Source of the DNA: Flexivirga caeni
GTDB lineage: Bacteria > Actinomycetota > Actinomycetes > Actinomycetales > Dermatophilaceae
Direction: 5' to 3'
Length of the DNA: 64,000 nucleotides
Assembly (NCBI RefSeq): GCF_003724155.1
Contig: NZ_RJJQ01000010.1
Span: forward strand, 124,001-188,000
Positions 35,346 to 47,198 of the stretch are shown here, piece by piece (within the stretch, counting starts at the first letter, position 1; each line of letters begins with the position of its first letter). The notes beneath the pieces were generated by a model, which saw only the letters and a list, made by a program, of their open reading frames with translations, was not told the origin of the DNA and did no database searches. Both the position numbers and the translations under genes were made by a program.

Positions 35346-35984
35346 ATGACTTCTCCGTGGCCGTTCGACCGGCTGGTCATCACCGGATCACAACTCGCCC
35401 TCCGGCCGGTGCGAGACCAGGACCTCCCCGCGCTGCTCGCGGTCTTCCCGGACGACTTCGATCTCGATCCGGGCTATCCACCGATGCCGGACCTCGCGCC
35501 GGCAGCCGACCGCGAACGCCGGCTCATCCAAAGCATCTGGCGGCACCGCGGCTGCTGGACCCCTGACGAGTGGGCGCTGGACTTCGGGGTATGGCGGGAC
35601 GCGGAACCCGTCGGCATCCAGACCCTCGAGGGCACGAGCTTCCGTGCGGACCGCACCGTCGACAGCGCGTCCTGGATCGCAAAACCACGCCGGGGCAACG
35701 GATTCGGCAGGCACGCGCGCGCGGCGGTGCTTGCCTTCGCCTTCGAGTGCCTGGGCGCAACAACCGCGATCACCTCGGCAGTGACCACCAACCAGGCATC
35801 TCTCGCAGTGAGCCGCCGTCTCGGCTACCGGGACGCGAGCATCCGACCGCACGACACCGGCCACGGCATCGTGGACCTGCAGCACCTGACCCTCACCGCA
35901 GTCGACTGGTCCGACGCCGGCTCTCACTACCCAGTCGAAATCACCGGATTCGAGGCGTGCCGTCCGTTCTTCGTGCGCAGCTGA
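35346..35984 (+). CDS. GNAT-family N-acetyltransferase (RimJ/RimL-like)
   Basis: The 212-residue protein has a GNAT_3-type fold: LALRPVRDQDLPALLAVF at the start, SASWIAKPRRGNGFGRHARAAVLA as the acetyl-CoA pyrophosphate loop (split motif RRGNGFG), and the NQASLAVSRRLGYRD strand-helix typical of RimJ-like enzymes. It probably acetylates a protein N-terminus or a small amine; the substrate is not known. It converges on the methyltransferase at 35989. Confidence 0.86.
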   Translation: MTSPWPFDRLVITGSQLALRPVRDQDLPALLAVFPDDFDLDPGYPPMPDLAPAADRERRLIQSIWRHRGCWTPDEWALDFGVWRDAEPVGIQTLEGTSFRADRTVDSASWIAKPRRGNGFGRHARAAVLAFAFECLGATTAITSAVTTNQASLAVSRRLGYRDASIRPHDTGHGIVDLQHLTLTAVDWSDAGSHYPVEITGFEACRPFFVRS

Positions 35985-35988
35985 CTTG

Positions 35989-36684
35989 TCACGCACAGAC
36001 GAACTCGCCCACCCAGCGATCGCCACCACGCATGCTGATCCGTTGCAGGCTGCTGAGCCGAACCCCGCCGGCCGCGACCTGCCACACCTCGCGCTCGCTC
36101 AGCAGCCACGGTGGCCCTGGCGGATCGCCATCCGCCGGACAGCGAGCAATGACAAGGATCTTGCCGTCGACAGCGCACAACGACGCCACACTGACAGCGC
36201 CTCGCTCGTGCAGCGCCACCGGCGTACTCTGCAGCGTCGTGCATTCGACGACCAGATCGAAGGCCCCGCGCCAATCCTCCGGCAGACCGAGGAGGTCGGC
36301 CTGCCGGTAGTCGACCGCCGAAGCCGGGTGCCTGCTACGCGCGGTCTCCACCGCACTCGCCGAGATGTCGAACGCCGTCACCGCGAAGCCGTAGGACGCC
36401 ACCAGCTCCGCATCGTCGCCGTACGCGCAGCCGACCACCACTGCGCGACCGGAACCGCGCCCGGACGGGAAACGCTCGCGCAGCCAGGCCACCAGGTATG
36501 GCGTCGGCTCCCCGTGATCCCACGGGACGCGCGAAGCACCGACTCGTGCCTCGGCATACAGCTGCTCGTACCACCACGGCGACGCACCCTCGTCCGCACC
36601 AACCGCAAGCTCGCGCACTCGCTCGATACCGTCCACCAGACCATCATCGGGCACCCACGTCACCGGGTTTCGCCACCGTGACAA
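35989..36684 (-). CDS. Class I SAM-dependent methyltransferase
   Basis: The protein of about 231 residues has a Trp-rich N-terminus (WWYEQLYAEARVG), SAM motif I as AVVVGCAYGDDAELVA and motif II acidic end AFDISASAVETA, resembling thiopurine-methyltransferase-like enzymes. TTG 36684 has no ribosome site and lies only 9 bp from a divergent start; GTG 36663 is an equally good start. The substrate is unknown. Confidence 0.78.
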   Translation of the reverse strand: MSRWRNPVTWVPDDGLVDGIERVRELAVGADEGASPWWYEQLYAEARVGASRVPWDHGEPTPYLVAWLRERFPSGRGSGRAVVVGCAYGDDAELVASYGFAVTAFDISASAVETARSRHPASAVDYRQADLLGLPEDWRGAFDLVVECTTLQSTPVALHERGAVSVASLCAVDGKILVIARCPADGDPPGPPWLLSEREVWQVAAGGVRLSSLQRISMRGGDRWVGEFVCA

Positions 36685-36693
36685 GCTGGCAGC

Positions 36694-37266
36694 ATGGTCA
36701 CCACCCCCAAGGTCGCGCTGAAGAGCTACCTGCAGGGTGCACGCGACGTGCTGATCTGGAAGCTCGACGGAATGTCCGAGCGCGATGTTCGCTTACCGCG
36801 AACCGCCACCGGCACGAACCTGCTGGGGCTGGTCAAGCACGCGCTCAACACTGAGGTGATCTACTTCGGGCCGACCTTCGGACGCGAGTGGCCGACCCCG
36901 AACGAGCTTGTCGCGCCTGATGATCCGGACCCGTGCGCCGGCTGGTACGCGACGGAAGACGAGACGGTCGACGGTCTCGTCGACCTCTACCGTCGCGTGC
37001 AGGCGTTTGCCGACACCACCATCGACACCCTCCCCCTCGAAGCCATCGGACACGTCGCGCACTGGGGAGACGAGCAGGTGACGCTTCACGAGATCATGGT
37101 GCACAAGACCGCTGACCTGCAGCGTCATGCCGGCCACGCCGACATCCTTCGCGAACAAATCGATGGAGCAGTGGGTCTCCTACCTGGACACAGCAACCTC
37201 CCCGAAACTTCAGACTGGCCGGCACACTGCCGGAGACTGACACAGATCGCCAATCAGTTCAGCTGA
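36694..37266 (+). CDS. DinB/YfiT-fold protein, DUF664
   Basis: The 190-residue four-helix-bundle protein has the DUF664 layout: a first-helix Leu/Trp pattern (ARDVLIWKLDGMSERDVR), GTNLLGLVKHALNTE with the first metal His, and HEIMVHKTADLQRHAGHADILRE with further His residues. Such proteins are metal-dependent thiol (often mycothiol) transferases or of unknown role. Unrelated to the DinB polymerase despite the name. Confidence 0.88.
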   Translation: MVTTPKVALKSYLQGARDVLIWKLDGMSERDVRLPRTATGTNLLGLVKHALNTEVIYFGPTFGREWPTPNELVAPDDPDPCAGWYATEDETVDGLVDLYRRVQAFADTTIDTLPLEAIGHVAHWGDEQVTLHEIMVHKTADLQRHAGHADILREQIDGAVGLLPGHSNLPETSDWPAHCRRLTQIANQFS

Positions 37267-37287
37267 ACTCGGCGCAAGTCGTACACC

Positions 37288-37315
37288 CGATGACGCGACC
37301 AGCTCCGCGTCATCG
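37288..37315. terminator. Hairpin terminator between converging genes
   Basis: Perfect 10-bp arms CGATGACGCG (37288-37297) and CGCGTCATCG (37306-37315) with an 8-nt loop. Further short inverted repeats (GGCCG/CGGCC, TGACGG/CCGTCA) fill the rest of the 123-bp gap to 37389. It likely ends both the DUF664 gene and the beta-lactamase-like gene. Confidence 0.7.
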
Positions 37316-37389
37316 AGTACACGCGTCACGGTTGACGGCCGAACCGGCCGGTGACGGCGCAGCAGCACCGTCATCGAGTGTTTCGACCG

Positions 37390-38292
37390 TCAGCGGGCGC
37401 GGCGCAGGCTCTCCACCAGTTCACGTGCGAGCCGGCCGATCGCGGCGTCGGTGCGGGCAGGGTCCGGGGTCGCATCAGGTTGCCGCCTGGTGAAGATCGC
37501 AACGGCGAAGCTCTCGCCATCCGGAGCGGTGATGACCCCCACCTCGTTGCGCACGACGCCGAGTAGGCCGCCGCTCTTGGCCGCGACCGCCCAACCCGGC
37601 CCGAATCCGGATGCGATCCGGTTGCGGGTCAGCTGCCGTCCCAGCAGTGAACGCACCCGCGCGCAGACGTCAGGCGCGGCCGCTTCGTCGCGCCATACCG
37701 ACCGCAGCAGTGCCACCATCTCCGCCGGTGTGGTCCGCCAGCCACGTCCTGGGTCGAGGGCGGCCGACATGTAGATGGCGGCCCGCAGGTCCGACTCGCT
37801 CGGTGGACCGTCGACGGCCGGATCGTGTGCGGCCAGCTGCGGGTATCCGGAGAACCCACAGTCGCGGGCGACGCCGTCGAGGGTCATCGCAAGGTCACCG
37901 GTGACCGCCGTCAGCGGCAGTCCGAGAGCCGTCGTGAAGCTGTTGATCCGGTCGACGCCAACCACCTTCAGCAACGCATCCGTGGCGACGTTGTCGCTGA
38001 TGGTCAGCATCGGCACCACGAGATCCCGGACACTCATCTCGACCGGGTCGGCCATGAGCGACATACCCACCGGACCAGAAGTGCGATGCTCCGGACGCAA
38101 GGTGACCCGCGCCATCCCGTCCACGTCACCGGCCGCAATTGCAGCTTCAGCCGCCAGCGCGATCGGCAGCTTCAGCACCGAGGCGGGGCTGACCGGCTGC
38201 TCCACGAGCCTCCCGCTCAGCGAGTCGGCCAGCACAGGTGCGGCACACCACGCGGCGTCGAGGCCCGGAACGGTCCAGTTGGGTCCAGCCAT
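37390..38292 (-). CDS. Class A beta-lactamase-fold protein, no signal peptide
   Basis: The 300-residue protein has SxxK (SVLK, about residue 40), SDN (TISDNVATD) and KSG (AAKSGGLLGVVRNEVG), in class A order and spacing. The N-terminus (MAGPNWTVPGLDAAW) has no export signal from ATG 38292, which has no strong ribosome site. It is divergent from lon, with the HspR-type operator about 50 bp upstream of its start. It may be a cytoplasmic serine hydrolase rather than a resistance enzyme. Paralogue of the gene at 13802. Confidence 0.8.
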   Translation of the reverse strand: MAGPNWTVPGLDAAWCAAPVLADSLSGRLVEQPVSPASVLKLPIALAAEAAIAAGDVDGMARVTLRPEHRTSGPVGMSLMADPVEMSVRDLVVPMLTISDNVATDALLKVVGVDRINSFTTALGLPLTAVTGDLAMTLDGVARDCGFSGYPQLAAHDPAVDGPPSESDLRAAIYMSAALDPGRGWRTTPAEMVALLRSVWRDEAAAPDVCARVRSLLGRQLTRNRIASGFGPGWAVAAKSGGLLGVVRNEVGVITAPDGESFAVAIFTRRQPDATPDPARTDAAIGRLARELVESLRRAR

Positions 38293-38340
38293 GAGGACAT
38301 CATCGCCGGAGTCGGTGGGAACAAAACCCCCGTCCAACTC

Positions 38341-38361
38341 CTTGAGTGAAGCAGACTCAAC
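38341..38361. promoter_or_regulatory. HAIR element (HspR operator) upstream of lon
   Basis: CTTGAGT-N7-ACTCAAC matches the HAIR consensus CTTGAGT-N7-ACTCAAG at 13 of 14 positions. It ends 78 bp before the lon start. HspR controls dnaK, clpB and, in Streptomyces, lon through this element, so heat-shock control of this lon gene is likely. Confidence 0.85.
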
Positions 38362-38439
38362 TTTCGCGGTCGACGCGAGCAGGGTCGTCGGCGCGGCCGG
38401 CGAGCCCGGCCCGTCGCCACACGCCCCACAAGGAGTGCA

Positions 38440-40800
<2,361 letters not shown>

Positions 40801-40837
40801 AACCTGACCGCAACATTCGGGTGCTTCACTGGCCCGC

Positions 40838-41167
40838 ATGCACCTCACACCGGCCGACACCGAGAAGCTGTTGCTCTCGGTGGCGGGCATGATCGCTCGT
40901 GACCGGCTGCGCCGCGGAGTCAAGCTCAACCAGCCCGAGTCCGCTGCGCTGCTGGCCACCTGGGTCATCGAGCGCGCGCGGGACGGCGAGCTTACCGTCG
41001 CCGAGGTGATGGAGGCGGGCCGCGACGTGCTGCACACCGACGAGGTGATGGACGGTGTCCCTGCGCTGCTGGAGGACGTGCAAGTGGAGGCAACCTTCCC
41101 TGATGGACGCAAGCTGGTCACCCTGCACCATCCGATCCAGCCACGCGCAGCAGGTGGCGAATCATGA
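40838..41167 (+). CDS. ureA: Urease subunit gamma
   Basis: The 109-residue protein has the family start ([17 protein letters not shown]), [24 protein letters not shown] and the ending TLHHPI. It is the first gene of the ureABCFGD operon, 37 bp after lon. It forms the structural enzyme with UreB and UreC. Its stop overlaps ureB (ATGA). Confidence 0.97.
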   Translation: MHLTPADTEKLLLSVAGMIARDRLRRGVKLNQPESAALLATWVIERARDGELTVAEVMEAGRDVLHTDEVMDGVPALLEDVQVEATFPDGRKLVTLHHPIQPRAAGGES

Positions 41168-41505
41168 GCACCACCAACGCATCCGGGCCGGGCGAGATCC
41201 GCGTCGCCGACGGGTTGATCGAGCTCAACGCGCGCCCGGACAGCGGCCGGATCAGCCTGGTGCTGCTCAACACCGGCGACCGGCCGATCCAGATCGGCTC
41301 GCATCTGCATCTGCCGGACGCCAACTCGGCGCTGGACTTCGATCGCGAGGCTGCGCACGGGTTTCGTCTCGACATACCGTCGGGCACGTCTGTGCGGCTG
41401 GAACCGGGCGTGAGCCGGCAGGTCGACGCCGTGCGCATTGCGGGACGCCGGATCGTTCCCGGGATACAGCTCGGCAAGCCGGCAGGCGGTGCACTCGATG
41501 GCTGA
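41164..41505 (+). CDS. ureB: Urease subunit beta
   Basis: The 113-residue protein has the beta-subunit core ([19 protein letters not shown], then [26 protein letters not shown]). The usual Phe/Glu after HxH is changed to LPDAN, a small variation. It overlaps ureC by 8 nt. Cytoplasmic. Confidence 0.96.
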   Translation: MSTTNASGPGEIRVADGLIELNARPDSGRISLVLLNTGDRPIQIGSHLHLPDANSALDFDREAAHGFRLDIPSGTSVRLEPGVSRQVDAVRIAGRRIVPGIQLGKPAGGALDG

Positions 41506-43240
41506 ACTCGACCGCGCACGATATGCCGCGCTCTACGGTCCGACGGTCGGTGACCAGGTGCGCCTGGGCGACACTGATCTGTGGATCCAGATCGAGCGCG
41601 ACCTGGTGGCCGAGGGAACCACCGCCGATGGCGCCGATCCCGTGCTGTCGTATGGCGATGAGGCCGTCTTCGGCGGCGGTAAGTCGATCAGGGAGTCGAT
41701 GGCGCAGGGCAGCACCACCAGCGCGCAAGGCGCTCCCGACACCGTCATCACCGGCGCGACCGTCCTGGACCACTGGGGTGTCGTGCGAGCCGACATCGGC
41801 ATCACAGGCGGCCGCATCGTCGCCCTCGGCCGAGCCGGCAACCCGGACATCACCGAGAGCGTGCACCCGCAGCTGCACATCGGCCCGAGCACCGACATCA
41901 TCTCCGGCGAAGGCCGCATCGTGACCGCCGGCGGCATCGACATGCACGTGCACCTGCTGTCGACCTCGCAGGTCCACGAGGCACTCGCCGCCGGCCTCAC
42001 CACCCTCGGCGGCGGCGGGACCGGGCCGTCCGAGGGCAGCCGGGCGACCACCGTGACACCCGGGCCGTGGCATCTGCGCTCGGTGCTACGCGGTCTCGAC
42101 GACCTGCCGGTGAACCTGCTGCTGATGGGCAAGGGCAACACCGTCAGCGCCGAGGGCTTGCGCGAGCAGGCGCTCGCGGGCGCCGCGGCATACAAGGTCC
42201 ACGAGGACTGGGGCGCGACACCGGCGGCGATCGACGCGGCGCTGCGCGCGGCCGAGGAGTTCGGTCTGCAGGTCGCCTTGCACTCCGACTCACTGAACGA
42301 GGCGGGGTATGTCGAGTCCACGCTCCGCGCCATCGGCGGGCGCAGCATCCACGCCTTCCACACCGAGGGCGCGGGTGGCGGTCACGCACCGGACATCCTG
42401 TCGATCGCGTCGCGTCCGAATGTCCTTCCAGGATCGACGAATCCGACCCTGCCGCACACGATCAACACGGTTGCCGAGCATCTGGACATGCTGATGGTGT
42501 GCCACCACCTGAATCCGTCGGTGCCCGAGGACCTGGCCTTCGCAGAGTCCCGCATCCGGGCGACGACGATCGCCGCCGAAGACCTGCTGCACGACCTGGG
42601 TGCGCTGTCGATCACCTCCTCGGACGCGCAGGCTATGGGTCGCATCGGCGAGGTGATCACGCGCACCTGGCAGGTGGCGCACGTGATGAAGCAACGCTTC
42701 GGCTCGCTCGGCAAGACGCTGCCCGCCGACAACGAGCGAGCCAGGCGCTACATCGCGAAATACACTGTCAATCCTGCAATCGCGCACGGCATCGACCATC
42801 TCGTCGGTTCGGTCGAACCCGGCCGGCTGGCCGATCTGGTCGTCTGGGATCCGCGGTTCTTCGGGGTCCGGCCGTCCCTGGTGTGCAAGGGCGGTGCGAT
42901 CGTCTGGGCAGCGCTCGGCGACCCCAACGCATCGATCCCCACCCCGCAGCCCGTGCTGATGCGGCCCGCGCTGGTCGCCGGTGCCGGGGCGGACCACTCG
43001 ATGTCGTTCGTGTCACCGCTCGCGCTGGAGACGGGTCTGGCCGACCGGCTCGGTCTGCGGCGTGTCCTGGCCGCAGTGCGCGACACCCGCGCGGTGACCA
43101 AGGCGGGGATGATCAACAACTCCGCAACACCGCGCATCGACATCGATGCGGAGACCTTCCGCATCGCCATCGACGGCACCGAGGTCGAACCGCAGCCCGC
43201 GACGGAACTGCCGCTGGCCCAACTGTATTCGCTCTTCTGA
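41498..43240 (+). CDS. ureC: Urease subunit alpha (catalytic)
   Basis: The 580-residue nickel enzyme hydrolyses urea to ammonia and carbamate. The Ni ligands and catalytic residues are visible: HVH in GIDMHVHLL, the carbamylated Lys233 in YKVHEDWG, the His of VALHSDS and [11 protein letters not shown], the flap Cys335 in MVCHHL and Asp in [14 protein letters not shown] replaces the more common HIHFI. ATG 41498 follows directly within the ureB end. Confidence 0.97.
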   Translation: MAELDRARYAALYGPTVGDQVRLGDTDLWIQIERDLVAEGTTADGADPVLSYGDEAVFGGGKSIRESMAQGSTTSAQGAPDTVITGATVLDHWGVVRADIGITGGRIVALGRAGNPDITESVHPQLHIGPSTDIISGEGRIVTAGGIDMHVHLLSTSQVHEALAAGLTTLGGGGTGPSEGSRATTVTPGPWHLRSVLRGLDDLPVNLLLMGKGNTVSAEGLREQALAGAAAYKVHEDWGATPAAIDAALRAAEEFGLQVALHSDSLNEAGYVESTLRAIGGRSIHAFHTEGAGGGHAPDILSIASRPNVLPGSTNPTLPHTINTVAEHLDMLMVCHHLNPSVPEDLAFAESRIRATTIAAEDLLHDLGALSITSSDAQAMGRIGEVITRTWQVAHVMKQRFGSLGKTLPADNERARRYIAKYTVNPAIAHGIDHLVGSVEPGRLADLVVWDPRFFGVRPSLVCKGGAIVWAALGDPNASIPTPQPVLMRPALVAGAGADHSMSFVSPLALETGLADRLGLRRVLAAVRDTRAVTKAGMINNSATPRIDIDAETFRIAIDGTEVEPQPATELPLAQLYSLF

Positions 43241-43881
43241 TGATGTCCGGAGGTGCGCTGCTGTTGGGCGATGCCCGGCTGCCGACAGGTGGGCACACGC
43301 AGTCGGCAGGCCTGGAGCCCGCGCTGCTTACCGGGCTTTCGCCCGCGTCGATCCCGGGATTCATCGTCAGCCGGCTGCGCACCTGCGTGCGGGTCGACGC
43401 CGGCACCGCAGTCGTCGGACTGCGTCTGCTGTATGCCGGTGCGCCCCTCGACCCGGTGGTCGACGCCTGGTGCGCGCGGACACCGAGCGAGGTGGTGCAG
43501 GCTGCGTCGATCGAGGCCGGGCGCGGTTATTTGCGCCTGCACCAGCGATTGACCGGGTTCGCGACAGCCACCCCGGCGCTCCCCCGCCCGCTCGCCGTCG
43601 CGGCCCTCGCGCACTCCTGGGACCTCAGCGCAGCCGAACTGGCGAGAATCATCTGCCACGACGACGTCCAATCGGTCTGCTCGGCCGCGCTCAAACTGAC
43701 ACCGTGCGACCCGGTCGACACGGTGTCGTGGGCGGTGGCGGCGGGTGACGAGGCGGACCGGGTCGTCACGGAAGTGCAGGGGCTGGACGACCCGGACGAC
43801 ATACCGGCTGCCGCGGCGCCGGAGATGGAACTGTGGCAGCACGCACACGGCAACGCATCAAGGAGGCTCTTCCGTGCCTGA
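43240..43881 (+). CDS. ureF: Urease accessory protein UreF
   Basis: This 213-residue all-helical protein starts [26 protein letters not shown], whose [13 protein letters not shown] matches the UreF opening in actinobacteria. It binds UreD and UreG and gates nickel delivery to urease. ATG 43240 overlaps the ureC stop, and its own stop overlaps ureG by 8 nt. Confidence 0.9.
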   Translation: MMSGGALLLGDARLPTGGHTQSAGLEPALLTGLSPASIPGFIVSRLRTCVRVDAGTAVVGLRLLYAGAPLDPVVDAWCARTPSEVVQAASIEAGRGYLRLHQRLTGFATATPALPRPLAVAALAHSWDLSAAELARIICHDDVQSVCSAALKLTPCDPVDTVSWAVAAGDEADRVVTEVQGLDDPDDIPAAAAPEMELWQHAHGNASRRLFRA

Positions 43882-44551
43882 AACCCCCACTCGCGCCATG
43901 CGGCTCGGCATCGCCGGGCCGGTCGGCACTGGCAAGTCGTCGCTGATCGGGCTGCTGTGCAGCCGGCTGACCGACCGGCTCCAGCTGGGCGTGGTCACCA
44001 ACGACATCTACACCGACGAGGATGCCCGGCTGCTGCGTTCCGCCGGGGTGCTCGACCCGGACCGGATCCGCGCGGTCGAGACCGGAGCATGCCCGCATAC
44101 CGCGATCCGTGACGACATCACGATGAACTCGATCGCCATCGAGGATCTGGAACGCGACTACCCGGGTCTGCAACTGGTGCTGGTGGAGTCCGGTGGCGAC
44201 AACCTGACCGCGACCTTCTCGCCGGCACTTGTCGACGCGCAGATCTTCGTGCTGGACGTCGCAGGCGGCGGAGACGTGGTCCGCAAGGGCGGCCCGGGCA
44301 TCGCCCGCGCCGATCTGCTGATCGTCAACAAGACCGACCTGGCGCCATACGTCGACGTCGACGCCGCCCGCATGGTGCAGGAAGGAACGGCGGCACGGGA
44401 CGGCCGGCCGGTGATCGGGCTGAGCCGGCTGGATACGAAGTCCGTGTCGGCAGTGTGTGATTGGGTGCTCGCCACGCTCGCGTCGTATGACGCGGGCACG
44501 CACACCGCGCACGACCCGGGACCGATGGCCGCGCACAGTCACACGCAGTGA
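43874..44551 (+). CDS. ureG: Urease accessory GTPase UreG
   Basis: The 225-residue SIMIBI GTPase has the P-loop GPVGTGKSS, the nickel-binding CPH ([11 protein letters not shown]), [11 protein letters not shown] and NKTD for guanine. An AGGAGG site precedes GTG 43874. The His-containing tail ([16 protein letters not shown]) may help bind nickel. It supplies energy and nickel for urease maturation. Confidence 0.96.
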   Translation: MPETPTRAMRLGIAGPVGTGKSSLIGLLCSRLTDRLQLGVVTNDIYTDEDARLLRSAGVLDPDRIRAVETGACPHTAIRDDITMNSIAIEDLERDYPGLQLVLVESGGDNLTATFSPALVDAQIFVLDVAGGGDVVRKGGPGIARADLLIVNKTDLAPYVDVDAARMVQEGTAARDGRPVIGLSRLDTKSVSAVCDWVLATLASYDAGTHTAHDPGPMAAHSHTQ

Positions 44552-45264
44552 CCGCCCGCACCACCCGCGTGCTCGCCCGGCTCACCGCCGACGGGTCGGT
44601 ACAGGTCGAGCTGGCCACCGGCCTGCTGGCGCCACGGGTCGTCCGGCAGCACGGGACCACTGTCGAGATCGCGCTCGTCGCGACCGGCGCGACGCTGCTT
44701 GGCGGCGATCACCTCCGGGTCGAGCTGAGCGCCCAGGACGGCACCTGCCTCGTGGTGCGTGATGTGGCCGGCACCGTCGCGTACGCCGGCGGCGGTCGGA
44801 TTAGCCACTGGGACAACGAGATTCAGGTGGGCCCCAGTGCGCGGCTGGTGTGGCATGCCGAGCCGCTGGTGCTCTCCGACGGCGCGCAGGTGCACCGAGA
44901 GACGCACGCCGACGTCGCCGGCCATGGTCGGTTGCTGCTGCGCGACACCGTCGTGCTCGGGCGGGCCGGGCAGGCGGGCGGCGAGCTGACCTGCCGCACT
45001 CGGATCTGGCACGACGGACGGCCGCTGTTGGCCGAGGACCTCGTGCTCGATCGGCATACCCGCGCACTGCCAGGCGTTCTTGGCGCCCGCGTGCTGGACA
45101 CGGCGACCGCTGCCGGCTGGCGGCCCGAGGGTCCGCCCGACGCCACCGTGCTGCACCTCGCCGGTGAAGGCGCGATGGCTCGCTCGATCGTCGACGAGGC
45201 GCATCACTCTGAGATCCACGCCGTATGGCGGCAGTGGGCAGACCAGCAGTGCGCATCGCTCTGA
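44548..45264 (+). CDS. ureD: Urease accessory protein UreD
   Basis: The 238-residue protein is the scaffold that binds apo-urease and UreFG. It shows [22 protein letters not shown], and the [16 protein letters not shown] segment typical of actinobacterial UreD. GTG 44548 overlaps the ureG stop. Last gene of the operon; no ureE is present, as in mycobacteria, and no nickel transporter is adjacent. Confidence 0.9.
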   Translation: MTARTTRVLARLTADGSVQVELATGLLAPRVVRQHGTTVEIALVATGATLLGGDHLRVELSAQDGTCLVVRDVAGTVAYAGGGRISHWDNEIQVGPSARLVWHAEPLVLSDGAQVHRETHADVAGHGRLLLRDTVVLGRAGQAGGELTCRTRIWHDGRPLLAEDLVLDRHTRALPGVLGARVLDTATAAGWRPEGPPDATVLHLAGEGAMARSIVDEAHHSEIHAVWRQWADQQCASL

Positions 45265-45282
45265 CGCGCCTACTGTGTGGGC

Positions 45283-45723
45283 ATGACCGACACACCCGGC
45301 TGGACGCCACCCACCACCGACGAGTTGCGTGACCTGTTGCAGACCTCCCGGACGATCGCGGTCGTCGGCGTCTCCGGCAACCCGGCCCGACCCAGCCACG
45401 GGGTGGCGGCATACCTCGTGGAACGCACCGGCTACGACGTGTGGCTGGTCAACCCGGGTCTCACCGAGCTCTTCGGCGGGCCGGTCTACCCCGACCTGGC
45501 CGCGCTGCCCGGCCGCCCCGACATCGTCGACGTCTTCCGGCGCCCCGCCGAGCTCGCCTCAGTGACCGCCGACGCGATCAGTGGGGGCGCGGGCGCCTTG
45601 TGGTTCCAGCTCGGCCTGTATGACGAAACCGCCGCAGCCACAGCAACTTCCGCCGGCCTGACGGTCGTGATGGACCGCTGCCTCAAGGTCGATCATCACG
45701 CGCTGATCGGTCCGGCACGCTGA
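45283..45723 (+). CDS. CoA-binding (YccU-like) protein
   Basis: The 146-residue Rossmann-fold protein of the CoA_binding_2 family shows TIAVVGVSGNPARPSHGVAAYL broken by the nucleotide loop, then VWLVNPGLTELFGGPVYPDL, VDVFRRPAEL and VVMDRCLKVDH. These proteins bind CoA and may serve in CoA protection or protein modification; the precise role is unknown. Its last 41 nt overlap the converging gene. Confidence 0.9.
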   Translation: MTDTPGWTPPTTDELRDLLQTSRTIAVVGVSGNPARPSHGVAAYLVERTGYDVWLVNPGLTELFGGPVYPDLAALPGRPDIVDVFRRPAELASVTADAISGGAGALWFQLGLYDETAAATATSAGLTVVMDRCLKVDHHALIGPAR

Positions 45724-46519
45724 CCGCTGCGTCGCGTCGCGGGTCCATCAGATCGATCGTCTGCAGGACCCAGAACGCGGCAAAGAGGAGGAGCAGCACG
45801 ATCTCCAGGACCAGCAGCCAATAGGACCAGACGCTCTGCATGGCGATCATCACCACGGCGCCGGCGATCATCCCGATCAGGACCACCCAATATGCCCGGT
45901 CGAAACGCGTCCGGCTGTTCCCCGGCTGCCGGGCGATCACCCGCACACCCCAGTCGGTGTTGAGCGCGACCACCCCGGCGAACGGCACGAAGGTGAACGT
46001 CGCCGCGAGCGCGTGCGCATGACCTGCGAACGAGGTCCGGTCCGTCGCCAGCCACACCACACCGACCAGCCAGGCGAACGCGACTGACGCCAAACCTATT
46101 GCGCTCCAAACAGATACGCGCTCATGCCGACGCAGCCGCCGCCATACGAACCCGAGCACCACGAGGTATCCGACGCCCAGCACGGTCAGGAAGGTGGCCG
46201 CGTTGTTGGTGATCGCATCCACGTCGGGAGCGTGAGCTCGCTCCGGGGTCGGCACGAACGCGACCATCGGAGCGCTCACGCCGGCGAGCTTGAGGCAGAC
46301 GTTCTCCGCGTCGGTATAGCCGTGCAGTGCGACGAGGCACACGCCCACGCTGGCCAGGACGGCGATGAAGACCGGACCTGCCGGCGTGTAGTAGTAGGCG
46401 CTGAGGGACGTCTGCCAGCCGCCGCGTACGGTCTCGATCGCCACCGAGACGATCAGCGCGAGCAGCAATGCCAGCAGGGCGGACCGGAGGTAGCGGTAGG
46501 TCGTGACCTCGGCAGTCAT
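45683..46519 (-). CDS. Polytopic membrane protein, function unknown
   Basis: The 278-residue protein has about seven TM segments (ALLALLLALIVSVAIE; VFIAVLASVGVCLVAL; FLTVLGVGYLVVLGFV; GLASVAFAWLVGVVWL; FTFVPFAGVVAL; WVVLIGMIAGAVVMIA; LLVLEIVLLLLFAAFWVL). Conserved-looking loops are AYYYTPAGPVFI and HAHALAATFTFV. I recognise no family. ATG 46519 is preferred; ATG 46537 is six codons upstream. It overlaps the CoA-binding gene tail to tail by 41 bp. Confidence 0.75.
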   Translation of the reverse strand: MTAEVTTYRYLRSALLALLLALIVSVAIETVRGGWQTSLSAYYYTPAGPVFIAVLASVGVCLVALHGYTDAENVCLKLAGVSAPMVAFVPTPERAHAPDVDAITNNAATFLTVLGVGYLVVLGFVWRRLRRHERVSVWSAIGLASVAFAWLVGVVWLATDRTSFAGHAHALAATFTFVPFAGVVALNTDWGVRVIARQPGNSRTRFDRAYWVVLIGMIAGAVVMIAMQSVWSYWLLVLEIVLLLLFAAFWVLQTIDLMDPRRDAAVSVPDRSARDDRP

Positions 46520-46582
46520 GGCTTGATTGTCTTCCATACCAGTACGAGGCGCGGGACGCGCTCGGTGATGCATGACGCCGCG

Positions 46583-47194
46583 TCACAGCCGGATATGGCG
46601 TATGCCGACTGCGACCCGCCGGGCCTGATAGCGCGCCCGGCCGAGCCGTGGCCGGGTCAGCTGCAGCCCCGCATCTCGCGCGATCCGCTCCACGACCTGG
46701 TCGGTCGACAGGCCGTCGGTCGGCACATGGGTTGCGTAGCGATCCTGCGCCAGCGCCGCGACGCACCGCGGAATCTGCTGGATCGCCCACGTCTCGTTGC
46801 TGCCGACCAGCCAGCCGCCGAGCGACGAAACCCGTGATCTCAGGCGTCTTTTCAGCGTCTCCGGCGTGGCGGCGAGTGTGTAGTGTCGGACATCGACCCC
46901 GCGGTCACGGAGCCCGCCGACGATCTCGTCGAAGTAGTCGTCGCGCACGATGGTCATCGGCACCAGCACCGGCCCGCTCGCGGCGGCCTCCGCCTGCTCG
47001 AGGGTGTCCACCACCGCGGCCCGCCACTGCGGAGGGTCCTGAAAGTCACCGCGCGCCGGCGCGGGTAGCATCTTGCGGATGGCGTAACCGAGCAACTCGG
47101 GATCAGCCACGTGTGCGTCGGCAACGCGCCGCTGCAGCTCGTGCGCCGTCTGCGTCTTGCCGGAGCCGAAGGCGCCATTGATCCAGATCAGCAT
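46583..47194 (-). CDS. TmrB-like ATP-binding protein (tunicamycin-resistance family)
   Basis: The 203-residue P-loop protein closely follows Bacillus TmrB: INGAFGSGKTQTAHELQRR (Walker A GAFGSGKT), the VPMTIVRDDYFDEI block, HYTLAATPETLKRRL and WAIQQIPRCVAAL. TmrB binds ATP and membrane and gives tunicamycin resistance. It starts 5 nt after the P450 stop, so it is the last gene of a hydrolase-P450-TmrB operon. Whether it gives drug resistance here is untested; a kinase role is possible. Confidence 0.85.
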   Translation of the reverse strand: MLIWINGAFGSGKTQTAHELQRRVADAHVADPELLGYAIRKMLPAPARGDFQDPPQWRAAVVDTLEQAEAAASGPVLVPMTIVRDDYFDEIVGGLRDRGVDVRHYTLAATPETLKRRLRSRVSSLGGWLVGSNETWAIQQIPRCVAALAQDRYATHVPTDGLSTDQVVERIARDAGLQLTRPRLGRARYQARRVAVGIRHIRL

Positions 47195-47198
47195 CTGC

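Noticed and set aside
36694-37266. A second DNA polymerase IV, because of the DinB-family label
   Set aside because: The DUF664/DinB-fold is a metal-binding four-helix bundle unrelated to Y-family polymerases.
38355-38380. ClgR-type operator in the lon promoter
   Set aside because: A TCGC-N7-GCGA dyad is present, but the spacing between CGC and GCG is 7 nt instead of the 5 nt in the known motif.
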